DNA of 64,000 nucleotides from JBMOLK01 sp049325575 (GTDB taxonomy: Bacteria; Bacillota; Clostridia; Acetivibrionales; Acetivibrionaceae): NCBI GenBank assembly GCA_049325575.1, contig JBMOLK010000058.1, positions 45,192 through 109,191 of the forward strand, given 5' to 3'. Each line of letters starts with the position of its first letter. Within the stretch, counting starts at the first letter, position 1. Shown piece by piece: positions 26,665 to 37,787 of the stretch. Under the pieces are notes generated by a model, which was not told the origin of the DNA, made no database searches, and saw nothing but the letters and a program-made list of their open reading frames with translations. Position numbers and translations under genes: made by a program.

Positions 26665-27765
26665 ATGATAAAGTGTAAAAAGGTGTTATTGTACATAACA
26701 GTTCTTATTTCATTGTCTTCTTTATGGACAGCCGTCTCTTTTGCCCAGGAGGACAAGACTGGCATTGTCACAGCCAGCATGCTAAATATGCGGCAATCTC
26801 CTAACACCTCTACAGAAGTGATAGACCAGATTCCAAAAAATTTCAAGGTTAATATACTTGACAGATCAAACGGCTGGTATAAGGTTGACTATAACGGTAA
26901 AACAGGGTGGGTATACGGAAGCTATGTTTCAATAATGGAGCCGGAAGCTGACCAAACGCAAATGGTTGATGAGACTATAGTTCCAGGCAGTACAACAGCC
27001 AAGAGTACAGAAACAATAGCAAGTGAAACCAAGGCCGAAGGGACGGTTGTGGATGAAACTCTGACAGCTGATATACCTGCAAGTGCACCTGCGGCCAAGA
27101 CTGAAAGCGTTACACAGATAGGTATAGTAAATGCTTCAACTTTAAATGTAAGAGAGGGAGCAGGAACTGAATATAAGATAGTAGATAAGCTGGATAGGGG
27201 CGAAAAGGTTAGTATATTGGCAAAGGAAAACGGCTGGTATAAGATAAAGATGTCAAACGGTACTATTGGATGGGTTTCCAGTACATATATTTCTACAGAT
27301 GTTACCGTAGCTGCCAGAGGGGAAGATGAAATTGATGAGACTTTGGTAGTGCCGGAGGATTTAAAGGATAACAGTGTTTCCGATACCCGTCGTCAGGTAG
27401 TGGCATATGCAAAGAAATTCCTGGGTGTAAGATATGTTTATGGAGGAAGCAGTCCAAGCGGTTTTGACTGTTCCGGCTATGTAAAATACGTATTTGATCA
27501 CTTTGGTGTCAAGCTTGAGAGGGTAGCTGCAAGCCAGGCGAAGCAGGGCAAATGGGTATCAAAGGCCAACCTTGTGCCGGGTGACCTGGTATTCTTCGAT
27601 ACTAATGGAGGCCACAACCATATAAACCACGTAGGTATATATATAGGTGATGGCAAATTTATTCATGCATCATCAGGAAGATCTAATAAAAGAGTGGTTA
27701 TTAGCGACATTACAAGTGGGTTCTATGCTACAAACTACATGACTGCAAGAAAGGTTCTGAATTAA
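26665..27765 (+). CDS. secreted cell-wall hydrolase: two SH3b domains plus NlpC/P60
   Basis: 366 residues from ATG 26665 (SD aggagg); the longer frame from 26581 is not needed. Signal peptide to about residue 30 (AVSFAQ). SH3b repeats at about 35-92 (GIVTASMLNMRQSPNTSTEV) and 155-212 (GIVNASTLNVREGAGTEYKI), each with NGWYK, joined by a Thr/Glu/Ala-rich linker. C-terminal NlpC/P60 endopeptidase at about 240-365 with the catalytic Cys in FDCSGYV and His in HINHVGIYIG. It cleaves gamma-D-Glu to diamino-acid links in peptidoglycan stems. Followed by a terminator. Confidence 0.93.
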   Translation: MIKCKKVLLYITVLISLSSLWTAVSFAQEDKTGIVTASMLNMRQSPNTSTEVIDQIPKNFKVNILDRSNGWYKVDYNGKTGWVYGSYVSIMEPEADQTQMVDETIVPGSTTAKSTETIASETKAEGTVVDETLTADIPASAPAAKTESVTQIGIVNASTLNVREGAGTEYKIVDKLDRGEKVSILAKENGWYKIKMSNGTIGWVSSTYISTDVTVAARGEDEIDETLVVPEDLKDNSVSDTRRQVVAYAKKFLGVRYVYGGSSPSGFDCSGYVKYVFDHFGVKLERVAASQAKQGKWVSKANLVPGDLVFFDTNGGHNHINHVGIYIGDGKFIHASSGRSNKRVVISDITSGFYATNYMTARKVLN

Positions 27766-27784
27766 CAAACAAGAATATTATACT

Positions 27785-27809
27785 GCTCCTTTTATAAGGA
27801 GCTTTTTTT
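27785..27809 (+). terminator. intrinsic terminator
   Basis: gctcctt, ttat, aaggagc, then seven T. It ends the NlpC gene. The comEC start is only 13 bases beyond, so comEC depends on read-through unless a promoter hides in the NlpC gene. Confidence 0.85.
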
Positions 27810-27821
27810 GTGAGGTGAGAT

Positions 27822-30164
27822 ATGAAAAGGCCTCTAGTCTTGTTTTGCTTGGCTCTGATAACCGGCATATTATCTGCCCATATAACAAGGTCATACATGT
27901 TTGCTGCCTTGTCTTGTGCGGTAGTTGGCATAATTATTTTAGCATTACCGGCGTTTAGTACCCAAAATCGCTTTATAACCCTGGGTATAGTACTTTTTTA
28001 TCTCTTTGGAGCAGTATATTATCTATACTCTTATAATCAAAACTTCCATAAATTTGAGGAGTTTTCCGGAAAGCAGGTTGTAGTTAAGGGATACATAGAC
28101 TCTGCACCCGATATTAAGGATTCAAGAGTATCTTATACTCTTAGGACCAAAGAGGTCAGCTTTAAGGAAGACCCACAAAATATAAAAAAAGTAGACGGCA
28201 AAGTTTTATTTTCTACATTAAACAGCGGTAAGGTTCCAATACTTGAATACGGAAGAGAGGTAGAGATATCAGGGCGGCTAAACTTGCCAAAGGGCAGGAC
28301 AAATCCGGGTGGATTTGACTTTAGGAGGTACCTTGGCCAATCAGGTATTTCTGCCACTGTTTTTGCTGCCGAAAGAAATATTCACCCCAAAAGCATAAAT
28401 AAAGGTAATATATTGGTAAAAGCAGGTCTTTTTTTAAGAACCAGAATAGTAAATGTAGTAAATAACAGTCTTCCTCCCCAGCAGGCCGGACTGTTAAACG
28501 GCATGCTTATCGGATACAGGGAGGGTTTAAGTGAAGAGGTTCAGGAAGTATTCAGTAATTCGGGGCTAACGCATATTATGGCAGTTTCTGGAGCCAATAT
28601 TGGCTTTATTGTCTTTCCCTTGATTTTTGTTTTTAAGAAGCTAAGGCTTAGACAGAATATTGCAAACATAATTATTATAAATATTTTAGTAGTTTTTACC
28701 TTTATAACCGGATTTGAACCCTCTGTACTCCGGGCGGTAATAATGGCTGTGGTAATCCTTGTGGGTCAGATAATAAAAAGAGAAACGGAAGTGTTTACAA
28801 GCATTTCATTTGCAGCTATTGTTTTACTTTTACATAACCCCGGTAACCTTTTTAATATAGGATTTCAATTGTCATTTACAGCTACAATTTCCCTTGTTCT
28901 TTTTTATAAGAATATCAAGGATAAGATTAACTTTAAGTTTGTACCAGAGTTTATAACAGATGTGCTGGCGGCAACGTTGGCAGCGCAATTGGGAGTACTG
29001 CCTGTTACCGTTTTTTATTTTAACAAGATATCGGTGGTATCGGTTCTTTCAAACCTTATAGTTGTACCGGTATTAGAGTTTATAACTATTTTAGGTTCCC
29101 TGATGGCAGTACTTGGACAGATACATATAGTTTTTGCAAAGCTTATAGGATATCCCAATAATGCTTTGTTAAGTTTTGTGCTTTTTGCTACCAAAACAAC
29201 TGCTGACTTTCCTTCGGCAGTTGTAAGAGCAACTACTCCTTCCATAATATTAATTATTGCTTATTATATAGTTATAGTTTTTGCATTTTGGTACAAACCA
29301 AAGTATAAAGTAAAGGCAGCTTTTAAGCATTATGTTTTGACCGGGATGTTTGTCCTTACACTAATATCCATAAATATATTTGTTCCAAAAGGGCTTGAGG
29401 TTGTATTTTTGGACGTGGGACAGGGTGATTGTGCCTTTATAAGAACCGGTACAGGGAAAACCGTCTTAATTGACGGTGGTGGAGATAATATGGGAGAGAG
29501 TGTAGTTATACCCTTCCTTTTGGATTATGGGGTTTCAAGCCTTGACCTTGTTGTTGCAACCCATGGGCACGATGACCACACCCAGGGCCTTATTCCCGTA
29601 CTTGAAGAGTTTAAGGTCGATAATATTGTGATTCCTGATATACCGCCAAAGGAGGGAATTGTGAAGCTTATTGAAATAGCAGAGGATAAGGAAATTGATA
29701 TAGGCCGATGCAGTAAAGGGGACTTGATAAGATTGGATGACAAGACCCATTTTGATGTACTGCACCCTAAAAGTGATTCTTATATAGAAAAATCACCTTT
29801 AAATAATAACTCATTAGTGCTAAAATTAAACTACAAAAGGGTGAGTGTACTTTTTACGGGAGATATTGAAAAGGAAGCTGAAAGTACGCTGGTGGAAGAT
29901 GGAGTAAATATTGAAGCGGATGTTTTGAAAGTTGCACACCATGGTTCGTCCACATCTACCATACCGGAGTTTTTGGATAGGGCCAGACCGGCTGCTGCTG
30001 TAATAAGTGTAGGAAGAAACAATTTTGGGCATCCTTCAAGTGAAGTTTTGGAGCTTATTAAGGATAAGAGAATAAATGTGTTAAGGACAGACCGGGATGG
30101 AGCCGTAATACTTAAGACCTTTGGAGACAGAATTAGGCTAATAAGGATAAACTCATCAAACTAA
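27822..30164 (+). CDS. comEC: ComEC/Rec2 DNA uptake channel protein
   Basis: 780 residues. Membrane helices at the N-terminus (about 1-60), an OB-like soluble DUF4131 part (about 75-190, LNLPKGRTNPGGFDF), the polytopic Competence domain (about 230-510, NGMLIGYREGLSEEVQEVFSNSGLTHIMAVSGANIG-type region) and a C-terminal metallo-beta-lactamase-like domain (about 525-780) with GQGDCAFIR, THGHDDHTQGL and AHHGSSTS. ComEC carries single-stranded DNA across the membrane in transformation; the hydrolase domain probably degrades the other strand. comEA/comFC are not here. holA follows, as in Bacillus. Confidence 0.94.
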   Translation: MKRPLVLFCLALITGILSAHITRSYMFAALSCAVVGIIILALPAFSTQNRFITLGIVLFYLFGAVYYLYSYNQNFHKFEEFSGKQVVVKGYIDSAPDIKDSRVSYTLRTKEVSFKEDPQNIKKVDGKVLFSTLNSGKVPILEYGREVEISGRLNLPKGRTNPGGFDFRRYLGQSGISATVFAAERNIHPKSINKGNILVKAGLFLRTRIVNVVNNSLPPQQAGLLNGMLIGYREGLSEEVQEVFSNSGLTHIMAVSGANIGFIVFPLIFVFKKLRLRQNIANIIIINILVVFTFITGFEPSVLRAVIMAVVILVGQIIKRETEVFTSISFAAIVLLLHNPGNLFNIGFQLSFTATISLVLFYKNIKDKINFKFVPEFITDVLAATLAAQLGVLPVTVFYFNKISVVSVLSNLIVVPVLEFITILGSLMAVLGQIHIVFAKLIGYPNNALLSFVLFATKTTADFPSAVVRATTPSIILIIAYYIVIVFAFWYKPKYKVKAAFKHYVLTGMFVLTLISINIFVPKGLEVVFLDVGQGDCAFIRTGTGKTVLIDGGGDNMGESVVIPFLLDYGVSSLDLVVATHGHDDHTQGLIPVLEEFKVDNIVIPDIPPKEGIVKLIEIAEDKEIDIGRCSKGDLIRLDDKTHFDVLHPKSDSYIEKSPLNNNSLVLKLNYKRVSVLFTGDIEKEAESTLVEDGVNIEADVLKVAHHGSSTSTIPEFLDRARPAAAVISVGRNNFGHPSSEVLELIKDKRINVLRTDRDGAVILKTFGDRIRLIRINSSN

Positions 30165-30185
30165 ATGAGACTTGGGTGAAGATAA

Positions 30186-31196
30186 ATGAGTATTGATACA
30201 TTAAAGGAAGAAATAAAGAGCAATGAGTTAAGAAACCTTTACCTTTTTTACGGTGAGGAAGAATATTTAAAAAAGTATTATCTGGAAAGCATTGATAAGA
30301 TTATTTTAAAAGATGACTTGACAGGCCTAAATAAGATAGTGCTTGAGGGAAAAGCCGAAGCCTCAAGGATTGTTGAGGCTTGCGAAACCATGCCCGTTTT
30401 TTCAGAACATAAACTGGTTGTTGTAAAGAATTCGGGAGCATTTAAGTCTAAGAAGGATACAGGTAAACAGAGTATAAAGGATGAGCTTCTTGAATATTTA
30501 AACAATATTCCTCCTTTTACATGCCTTGTATTCTATGAAGAAGAAATTGATAAAAGGCTAAAACTTGTAGATATAATAAAGAAGAAAGGACTTATTGTTG
30601 AGTTCCCATACCAGAAGCCAAATGAACTGGTTAAGTGGGTTGTAAAGGCTTTTAAATCCAACGGCAAAGAAATTGATGCAAGCACAGCGTCTTTTCTGGT
30701 AGATATAAGTGAATCAGGGATGACCGAAATACTTAATGAGATAAACAAAGTTGTACTCTTTTTAGGAGAAAGGTCTAAGGTTGGTAGTGACGACATCAGG
30801 AAGGTCTGTACAAAGTCTATAAAGAGTAGAATATTTGACTTAACGGATGCAATTGCCGAAAGGAATATCACTGCTGCTCTAAAGCTTTTAAATGATATGA
30901 TTATTTTAAAGGAGCCATTACCAAAGATACTTTTTATGATTGCAAGACAACTTAGGCATATACTGGAGATGAAGCTTCTATATAATGAAGGTATGGGGAT
31001 GAAGGAGGCTTGTTCAAAAATCGGAATAACTCCTTATGCCGGCAGCAAAGTTTTAAAGCAGGCTGCCAGTTTTTCCATAGATAAGCTAAAGAGTGCTATC
31101 GAGGAGACACTAGAGCTTGACCTTGCAATAAAGACAGGAAGGATCAATGACAGGACGGCTACAGAGATTCTCATATGCAAGCTTGCCCAAAACTAA
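30186..31196 (+). CDS. holA: DNA polymerase III delta subunit
   Basis: 336 residues, standard length. AAA+-like clamp-loader fold: YLFYGEEEYLKKYYLE at the N-terminus, then CLVFYEEEIDKRLKL and the C-terminal collar region (RIFDLTDAIAERN, ALKLLNDMI, ARQLRHILEMKLLY). Opens the beta clamp within the clamp loader. 21 bases after comEC and convergent with rpsT, the common Firmicutes order comEC-holA-rpsT. Confidence 0.93.
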   Translation: MSIDTLKEEIKSNELRNLYLFYGEEEYLKKYYLESIDKIILKDDLTGLNKIVLEGKAEASRIVEACETMPVFSEHKLVVVKNSGAFKSKKDTGKQSIKDELLEYLNNIPPFTCLVFYEEEIDKRLKLVDIIKKKGLIVEFPYQKPNELVKWVVKAFKSNGKEIDASTASFLVDISESGMTEILNEINKVVLFLGERSKVGSDDIRKVCTKSIKSRIFDLTDAIAERNITAALKLLNDMIILKEPLPKILFMIARQLRHILEMKLLYNEGMGMKEACSKIGITPYAGSKVLKQAASFSIDKLKSAIEETLELDLAIKTGRINDRTATEILICKLAQN

Positions 31197-31202
31197 ACCA
31201 TA

Positions 31203-31240
31203 AAAAATAAAAAACGTACTTTTAAGTACGTTTTTTATTT
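31203..31240. terminator. bidirectional terminator between holA and rpsT
   Basis: aaaaaacgtact, ttta, agtacgtttttt: a perfect stem with A and T runs on both sides, serving both convergent genes. Confidence 0.85.
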
Positions 31241-31498
31241 AGTGGCAGCATTTAATGCCTTTGCAAGCTTGGACTTTCTTCTCGCAGCGGTGTTTTTATG
31301 AATAACATTCTTTGCTGCTGACTTGTCTAAAGACGTTATAGCACTTTTCAAAGCATCTACAGCTTTAGCATCATTATTTGTTATAGCTTCTTTACATTTT
31401 CTTATAGCAGTTTTTAAAACTGATTTTCTAATGCTGTTTTTAAGTGATTTATGTTTAGTTACACGAACTCTCTTAATAGCAGATTTAATATTTGGCAA
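31235..31498 (-). CDS. rpsT: 30S ribosomal protein S20
   Basis: 87 residues from TTG at 31498 on the minus strand (MPNIKSAIKRVRVTKHKS), with SD ggaggtgaatggg just before. A longer in-frame ATG exists but adds 15 residues foreign to S20. Basic helical-bundle protein, AIRKCKEAI and AARRKSKLAKALNA typical. TTG-started rpsT is known in Firmicutes and may link to autogenous control. Primary binder of 16S rRNA. Confidence 0.94.
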   Translation of the reverse strand: MPNIKSAIKRVRVTKHKSLKNSIRKSVLKTAIRKCKEAITNNDAKAVDALKSAITSLDKSAAKNVIHKNTAARRKSKLAKALNAATK

Positions 31499-31764
31499 CC
31501 CATTCACCTCCTGCGAGTTAATCAACAAAAAGTATTTTAACACGAAAAAAATTAAAATGCAAGGGCCAAATCACATTTTTCCCACAAATAGAAATCTATA
31601 TATGTGTAAAAAGGTAATTATATATAAAAGAAAGGTATTTTAAAAAAGATTATGTGAAAAAATACTATTAAAGGATAAAAAATTACGAGTTGACAAATGG
31701 GCCAAAATAATTTTAAACCCGGTTACACCATATTAAACATTAATGAAAGGATGGGTTTTCTAAA

Positions 31765-32763
31765 GTGAATAAAAATATTAGGACGGACTTGGCACTTGAG
31801 GCACATGAACTTATAAAAGAGCAAGAACTAAATAAGGGTATTAACGAGAGGAGAGATCCACCCGGTGTAGATGTTGAGCATGCAGGAACCAAGGATATTA
31901 AAATAACCAGAGTTAGGGTTACTTCACCTACGGGGGAAGCTGCAATAGGAAAAGCCATGGGTAACTATGTTACTCTTGAAGTTCCTAGACTTAAAGAGAA
32001 CGACCAGGTTCTATATGAAGATACCTGTAAAGCCTTGGCTAAAGAGTTGACAGACCTATTAAAGCTAAAAGAAAAGTCTACAATTTTAGTAGTAGGATTG
32101 GGAAATTGGAATGTTACACCGGATGCTTTAGGGCCCAAAGCAGTATCCGGGCTCATGGTTACAAGGCATCTTTTGGAGTATGTTCCCGAGCAGGTGGATC
32201 AAGGAGTTCGGCCGGTATGTGCTGTTGCTCCCGGGGTACTTGGTATAACCGGAATTGAAACGGGTGAGATTGTAAGAGGTATTGTAGACAGGGTAAGGCC
32301 CGATGTCGTTATAGCAATTGATGCACTTGCTTCAAGAAAGATGGAGCGTGTAAATACTACTATTCAGATTGCCGATACAGGCATAGCACCGGGATCAGGT
32401 GTGGGTAACAAGAGAATGGAACTATCCAGAGAAACTCTAGGAGTACCTGTAATTGCCATTGGGGTTCCCACTGTTGTTGACGCGGCAACCATGGCCAATG
32501 ACACCATTGACCTTGTAATAGACAGCCTGATAAAAGAAGCAAAAGAAGAAACGGACTTCTACAACATGCTAAAGAATATTGACAGGAATGAAAAATACCA
32601 GCTTATACAGGAGGTGCTGCAGCCTTACGTAGGAAACCTTATAGTAACACCAAAGGAAATAGATGACGTAGTTGACAGAATCGCAAAGGTTATAGCAAAT
32701 GGGCTAAACATAGCACTTCACCAGGGTATTACTTTAAATGATGTAAACAGGTATATTCAATAA
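31765..32763 (+). CDS. gpr: germination protease (GPR endopeptidase)
   Basis: 332 residues, GTG start. The N-terminal RTDLALEAHEL includes the self-processing site, which resembles the SASP cleavage site. Core segments LVVGLGNWNVTPDALGPKAV, AVAPGVLGITGIET, VIAIDALASRKMERVN and GVPTVVDAATMAND are canonical. It is an aspartic-type protease made as an inactive zymogen during sporulation and activated to digest SASPs at germination. The upstream catatta at about 31730 is reminiscent of a sigma-F/G -10, but I cannot match a -35. Confidence 0.96.
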   Translation: MNKNIRTDLALEAHELIKEQELNKGINERRDPPGVDVEHAGTKDIKITRVRVTSPTGEAAIGKAMGNYVTLEVPRLKENDQVLYEDTCKALAKELTDLLKLKEKSTILVVGLGNWNVTPDALGPKAVSGLMVTRHLLEYVPEQVDQGVRPVCAVAPGVLGITGIETGEIVRGIVDRVRPDVVIAIDALASRKMERVNTTIQIADTGIAPGSGVGNKRMELSRETLGVPVIAIGVPTVVDAATMANDTIDLVIDSLIKEAKEETDFYNMLKNIDRNEKYQLIQEVLQPYVGNLIVTPKEIDDVVDRIAKVIANGLNIALHQGITLNDVNRYIQ

Positions 32764-32854
32764 AACAGGACTTTGTGGGAAATAAATAATTTCGTTATAT
32801 TCTGGAAGCCCGGTATTCTTTAGTATATATATGTTTCTATTAAATTCATATGGA

Positions 32855-32902
32855 AAAAAAGCTGTTTTTATACGATAATGGTTATATAAAAACAGCTTTT
32901 TT
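32855..32902 (+). terminator. intrinsic terminator between gpr and the amidase gene
   Basis: An 18-base stem (aaaaaagctgtttttata with its complement at 32885-32902) ending in T. It lies 30 bases before the next start. Confidence 0.75.
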
Positions 32903-32931
32903 CTTTAGTAAAAAACAATAGGAGATATATT

Positions 32932-33789
32932 ATGGCCGGGCTTAGAATTCTTAAAAAAATACATGATCTATACCTAACGCTGCCGTTAAAAGTAAGATTT
33001 TCTTTCTTAATAGCTATTTTTATTGCCATATCTGTATTCAGTATTGGCTTTAATGAATACAGGAAGTCCAATGGTCCGGATAAAAAAGCTTATCTTACGG
33101 ATAACAGCCTGATTGATAGCGGCAAAACCGGAAAAGATGCTGAAGAGGATAATAAGGAAGTGAATGAGGAGCCAAAGCCTAAAGAGGTAATAATTGTGAT
33201 TGACCCGGGCCATGGCGGTGATGACCTTGGTGCATATAACGGCAAGCTGTATGAAAAGGATATAAACCTTGATATATCATTAAGACTTGGCAAACTATTG
33301 AGTAAAGAGGGAATAAAAGTAGTATATACCAGGGAAAAGGATGTGTTTGTGGACCTGGACCCAAGAGCAAAACTGGCAAACGATCTGGGCGCCACACTGT
33401 TTATAAGTGTACACAGTAATTCAATGCCCAATAATTCGGATTATAGGGGAACAGAGACTTTATACTGTCCTCCGGCTAATTCGGAAAACAGCAAAATGGA
33501 CGGAAGGAAACTTGCAATAATTGTACAGAACGAACTAATCAAAGCCTTAAAGACTGTTGACAACGGCATAATATACAGACCGAATCTTCTGGTTCTTAGG
33601 AAAACTCAAATGCCGGCTGTTATTGCTGAAATAGCTTATATTTCAAATCCTTCGGACAGGGCCAAGCTTACCAGTTCCGAATTTAAGCAAAAAGCTGCTA
33701 ATGCACTATCGAGTGCTGTAATGAAGGCACTTGACAGAATGGAAGCAAAAAAAGATGAAAACGGAGTATGGAAAGTTATACAGAAATAA
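32932..33789 (+). CDS. N-acetylmuramoyl-L-alanine amidase, CwlD-like
   Basis: 285 residues. One membrane anchor (about 22-42), a charged linker, then an Amidase_3 domain at about 85-272. Zinc ligands and catalytic residues are visible: DPGHGGDD, the Glu in YEKDINLD, SVHSN and AEIAYISNP. It cleaves the amide between MurNAc and the peptide stem. The anchored single-domain form beside gpr suggests the sporulation amidase CwlD, which makes muramic-delta-lactam in the cortex, but a vegetative role is possible. SD ataggag before ATG. Confidence 0.88.
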   Translation: MAGLRILKKIHDLYLTLPLKVRFSFLIAIFIAISVFSIGFNEYRKSNGPDKKAYLTDNSLIDSGKTGKDAEEDNKEVNEEPKPKEVIIVIDPGHGGDDLGAYNGKLYEKDINLDISLRLGKLLSKEGIKVVYTREKDVFVDLDPRAKLANDLGATLFISVHSNSMPNNSDYRGTETLYCPPANSENSKMDGRKLAIIVQNELIKALKTVDNGIIYRPNLLVLRKTQMPAVIAEIAYISNPSDRAKLTSSEFKQKAANALSSAVMKALDRMEAKKDENGVWKVIQK

Positions 33790-33800
33790 TTTAAGCGTTA

Positions 33801-33829
33801 AAAAGAAAGGGAAATCCCTTTCTTTTTTT
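33801..33829 (+). terminator. intrinsic terminator after the amidase gene
   Basis: aaaagaaaggga and tccctttctttt with a two-base loop, then T run. Confidence 0.8.
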
Positions 33830-33961
33830 AATGCTTGCATGTATAATTTTAATATGTACTTTTAATATATGTTTTTATATGTGTAGTTAAGCTTCTTACT
33901 TGTTTAAGATATTTATTTTTACATAAAGCAGGTATTCTTTTTATTTTTCAGGGAGGTGTTT

Positions 33962-34657
33962 ATGAAAAACATATGGAGATCCCTCTTTATTCTGGTTTCA
34001 GTAATTTTATTATGGAATCAGATAGTATTCAGGCCTTTTAGGGTGCTTTCGATCTTTTTTCATAAGATAGGACATGCTCTTACTGCTTTTCTTTTTGGAT
34101 ACGGCTACCTGGCCTTTAGGGTTACTTTTGGGGGAATGGGGGATACTATACTCTATGCTAAAGGGTGGTTTGCCTCCTTTATGATTTCAAACGGCGGTTA
34201 TATAGGGAGTTTGTTGTTTGCAGTGATAGTTCTTTATTTAAGAAAAACACCTGCCAGGAAGTTTTTGCTGGGCAGTATATCAATACTCTATCTCACCATT
34301 TCCATAAGTTACCCTGCTCTTCGAGGTACTCTTATCTATTCGGTAATTTTCACTTCGTTTGTAATTGTTTTATATATGATTCAAAAGGAAACAATAAACG
34401 AGTGGATAATTGATATAATAGGCATAACCACTATTGCATATATTATATATGATACATTTGTTAATACAATACTTTTAAAACTCAATCAACAACTTTTTAT
34501 AATTAAAGGCTGGAGATCAAGTCCTCCAGATGATATAATAAGATTAAGTAATTTAACACATTTACCCACTTTGGTTTGGGGTATAATCTGGCTTGTAATT
34601 TCTGTTTTTGTATTGAATGCCGTGCTTTTAAAGGCATCTAAAAGTAAAAAAAGATAG
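33962..34657 (+). CDS. M50B-like membrane protein with altered zinc motif
   Basis: 231 residues from ATG 33962, SD gggaggtg just upstream; GTG 33956 lies inside that SD. Five to six membrane helices. Residues 30-75 match peptidase M50B-like proteins (FHxxGHALTAFLFG, then SNGGYIGSLLFAVIVLYL), but the zinc motif reads HKIGH (34-38) instead of HExGH: the catalytic Glu is Lys. The His residues remain, so it could still bind metal but probably does not cut. Possibly a pseudo-protease. ligA follows. Confidence 0.6.
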   Translation: MKNIWRSLFILVSVILLWNQIVFRPFRVLSIFFHKIGHALTAFLFGYGYLAFRVTFGGMGDTILYAKGWFASFMISNGGYIGSLLFAVIVLYLRKTPARKFLLGSISILYLTISISYPALRGTLIYSVIFTSFVIVLYMIQKETINEWIIDIIGITTIAYIIYDTFVNTILLKLNQQLFIIKGWRSSPPDDIIRLSNLTHLPTLVWGIIWLVISVFVLNAVLLKASKSKKR

Positions 34658-34678
34658 TTTAATTAAAAGATTACATAA

Positions 34679-36721
<2,043 letters not shown>

Positions 36722-36790
36722 AATATAAAGATAACAGGTTTACTATATATATTTAATATATTTTTAATTTTTGGTATAGGGGGAATAAAA

Positions 36791-36955
36791 ATGATGGAAA
36801 ATGGTTTGGACTATTGCAATTGTCCGAAGAAAAAGTGCGAAAGGCATAGTAAGTGTGACCTGTGTATTGAATTTCACAGGAACGGCAAAAGGCTTCCATA
36901 TTGTAAGAGAGAGAAAACAATATTTTCAACACTTTCTAACATCTTTATCAAGTAG
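36791..36955 (+). CDS. Cys-rich miniprotein (probable metal binder)
   Basis: 54 residues from ATG 36791 with SD aggggg. Six cysteines lie within 30 residues: CNC, CERHSKCDLC and YCKR, plus two His. The spacing suggests a small zinc or iron-sulfur fold. Similar short Cys-rich proteins are common next to housekeeping genes in Clostridia, without known function. It sits between ligA and an unknown membrane protein on the same strand and may share a transcript with them. Confidence 0.7.
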   Translation: MMENGLDYCNCPKKKCERHSKCDLCIEFHRNGKRLPYCKREKTIFSTLSNIFIK

Positions 36956-36972
36956 AATAACGGGTGTTAGTT

Positions 36973-37542
36973 ATGGGTAATGATTTTTTATTGTATTTGA
37001 TTTATAGCGTAACAATTATTTTTTTACTTATTGTTATATTTTTATTTTTTATGTTAATAAGAAGAAGACGGTATAACAGGAGTCTTAAAAAACATCCAGT
37101 ACCAAGAATTGATTGCGGCAGTGTCAGTGTATTCTTTGACCAGAAGAATAACGTGATAGTAATTCCATATGTCAAGGATAAATATGGTGTAGGTAGGGCT
37201 ATCGGAAAGCCGCAGTTTTTGCAGGCACCGTACAATACCCGTGCACTTGGTGAAGTGGTTAGAAGGTCAATGGCTATGTGTAAGGGAGGTCACCCTTGTA
37301 CAGATGCACTGCTGATGTCGAAACTTAATTCGCTGGACTGGAAGGATTTCTCAAAAGACAAAAGAAATATTTCCATATATTATAAGGAAGAACTGGGCCT
37401 TGTATTTAATACTACTAAAAGGGTATCTGACGGCTCATACCAATTCAATTTCAGAGGATACGAAAAGGTTTTGGGGAGCTCTGTGGGAAACGAGGAGCTT
37501 GGCGTGGTGCTCATGAACTTGCTTGAGAGGTGCAGATGCTAG
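36973..37542 (+). CDS. unknown protein with N-terminal membrane anchor
   Basis: 189 residues from ATG 36973 (GTG 36964 overlaps the likely SD gggtg). One membrane helix (about 5-30), a basic RRRR stop-transfer, then a soluble domain of about 150 residues with DCGSVSVFFDQKNNVIVIPY, CKGGHPC and SDGSYQFNFRGYEKVLG. I do not recognise a family. It lies 17 bases after the Cys-rich miniprotein. Confidence 0.6.
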   Translation: MGNDFLLYLIYSVTIIFLLIVIFLFFMLIRRRRYNRSLKKHPVPRIDCGSVSVFFDQKNNVIVIPYVKDKYGVGRAIGKPQFLQAPYNTRALGEVVRRSMAMCKGGHPCTDALLMSKLNSLDWKDFSKDKRNISIYYKEELGLVFNTTKRVSDGSYQFNFRGYEKVLGSSVGNEELGVVLMNLLERCRC

Positions 37543-37566
37543 TTGGAATGATATAGGAATTAATGG

Positions 37567-37595
37567 TTGACGTGGAATTTATGGCTATGTATAAT
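37567..37595 (+). promoter_or_regulatory. strong sigma-A promoter of a probable small RNA
   Basis: TTGACG (37567-37572), 17 bases, TATAAT (37590-37595). The transcript would meet a terminator after about 78 bases with no ORF in between. Confidence 0.7.
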
Positions 37596-37601
37596 AAATC
37601 T

Positions 37602-37679
37602 ATGTACACTTAAACTTATTAACATATGTTCCTCTTTCTTTAAAGAGGGAGGTGCGGTCCTAAGAGGGCCGTTTTTTTT
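37602..37679 (+). ncRNA. candidate small RNA upstream of gatC
   Basis: A free-standing unit: promoter at 37567, hairpin cctcttt/aaagagg at 37631-37648, terminator at 37655-37679, and no ORF longer than a few codons. gatC has a separate promoter at 37733, so this RNA is not needed as the gatCAB leader. It lacks the T-box AGGGTGGNACCGCG motif. Function unknown. Confidence 0.5.
37655..37679 (+). terminator. intrinsic terminator of the candidate small RNA
   Basis: cggtcc, taaga, gggccg and a run of eight T. Confidence 0.8.
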
Positions 37680-37732
37680 GTTTTAAAGGGGCTTATATGG
37701 AATGACTTTTGGAAATAATATTTCTTGAATAA

Positions 37733-37761
37733 TTGACGCTTTATAGCTGGTTTTATATAAT
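37733..37761 (+). promoter_or_regulatory. promoter of gatCAB
   Basis: TTGACG (37733-37738), 17-base spacer, TATAAT (37756-37761), 26 bases before the gatC ATG. Confidence 0.75.
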
Positions 37762-37787
37762 AATCAGTATGAATAGGAGGGAAGTTT

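Noticed and set aside
37602..37679. T-box riboswitch before gatCAB
   Set aside because: Too short and lacks the AGGGTGGNACCGCG T-box sequence and specifier stem.
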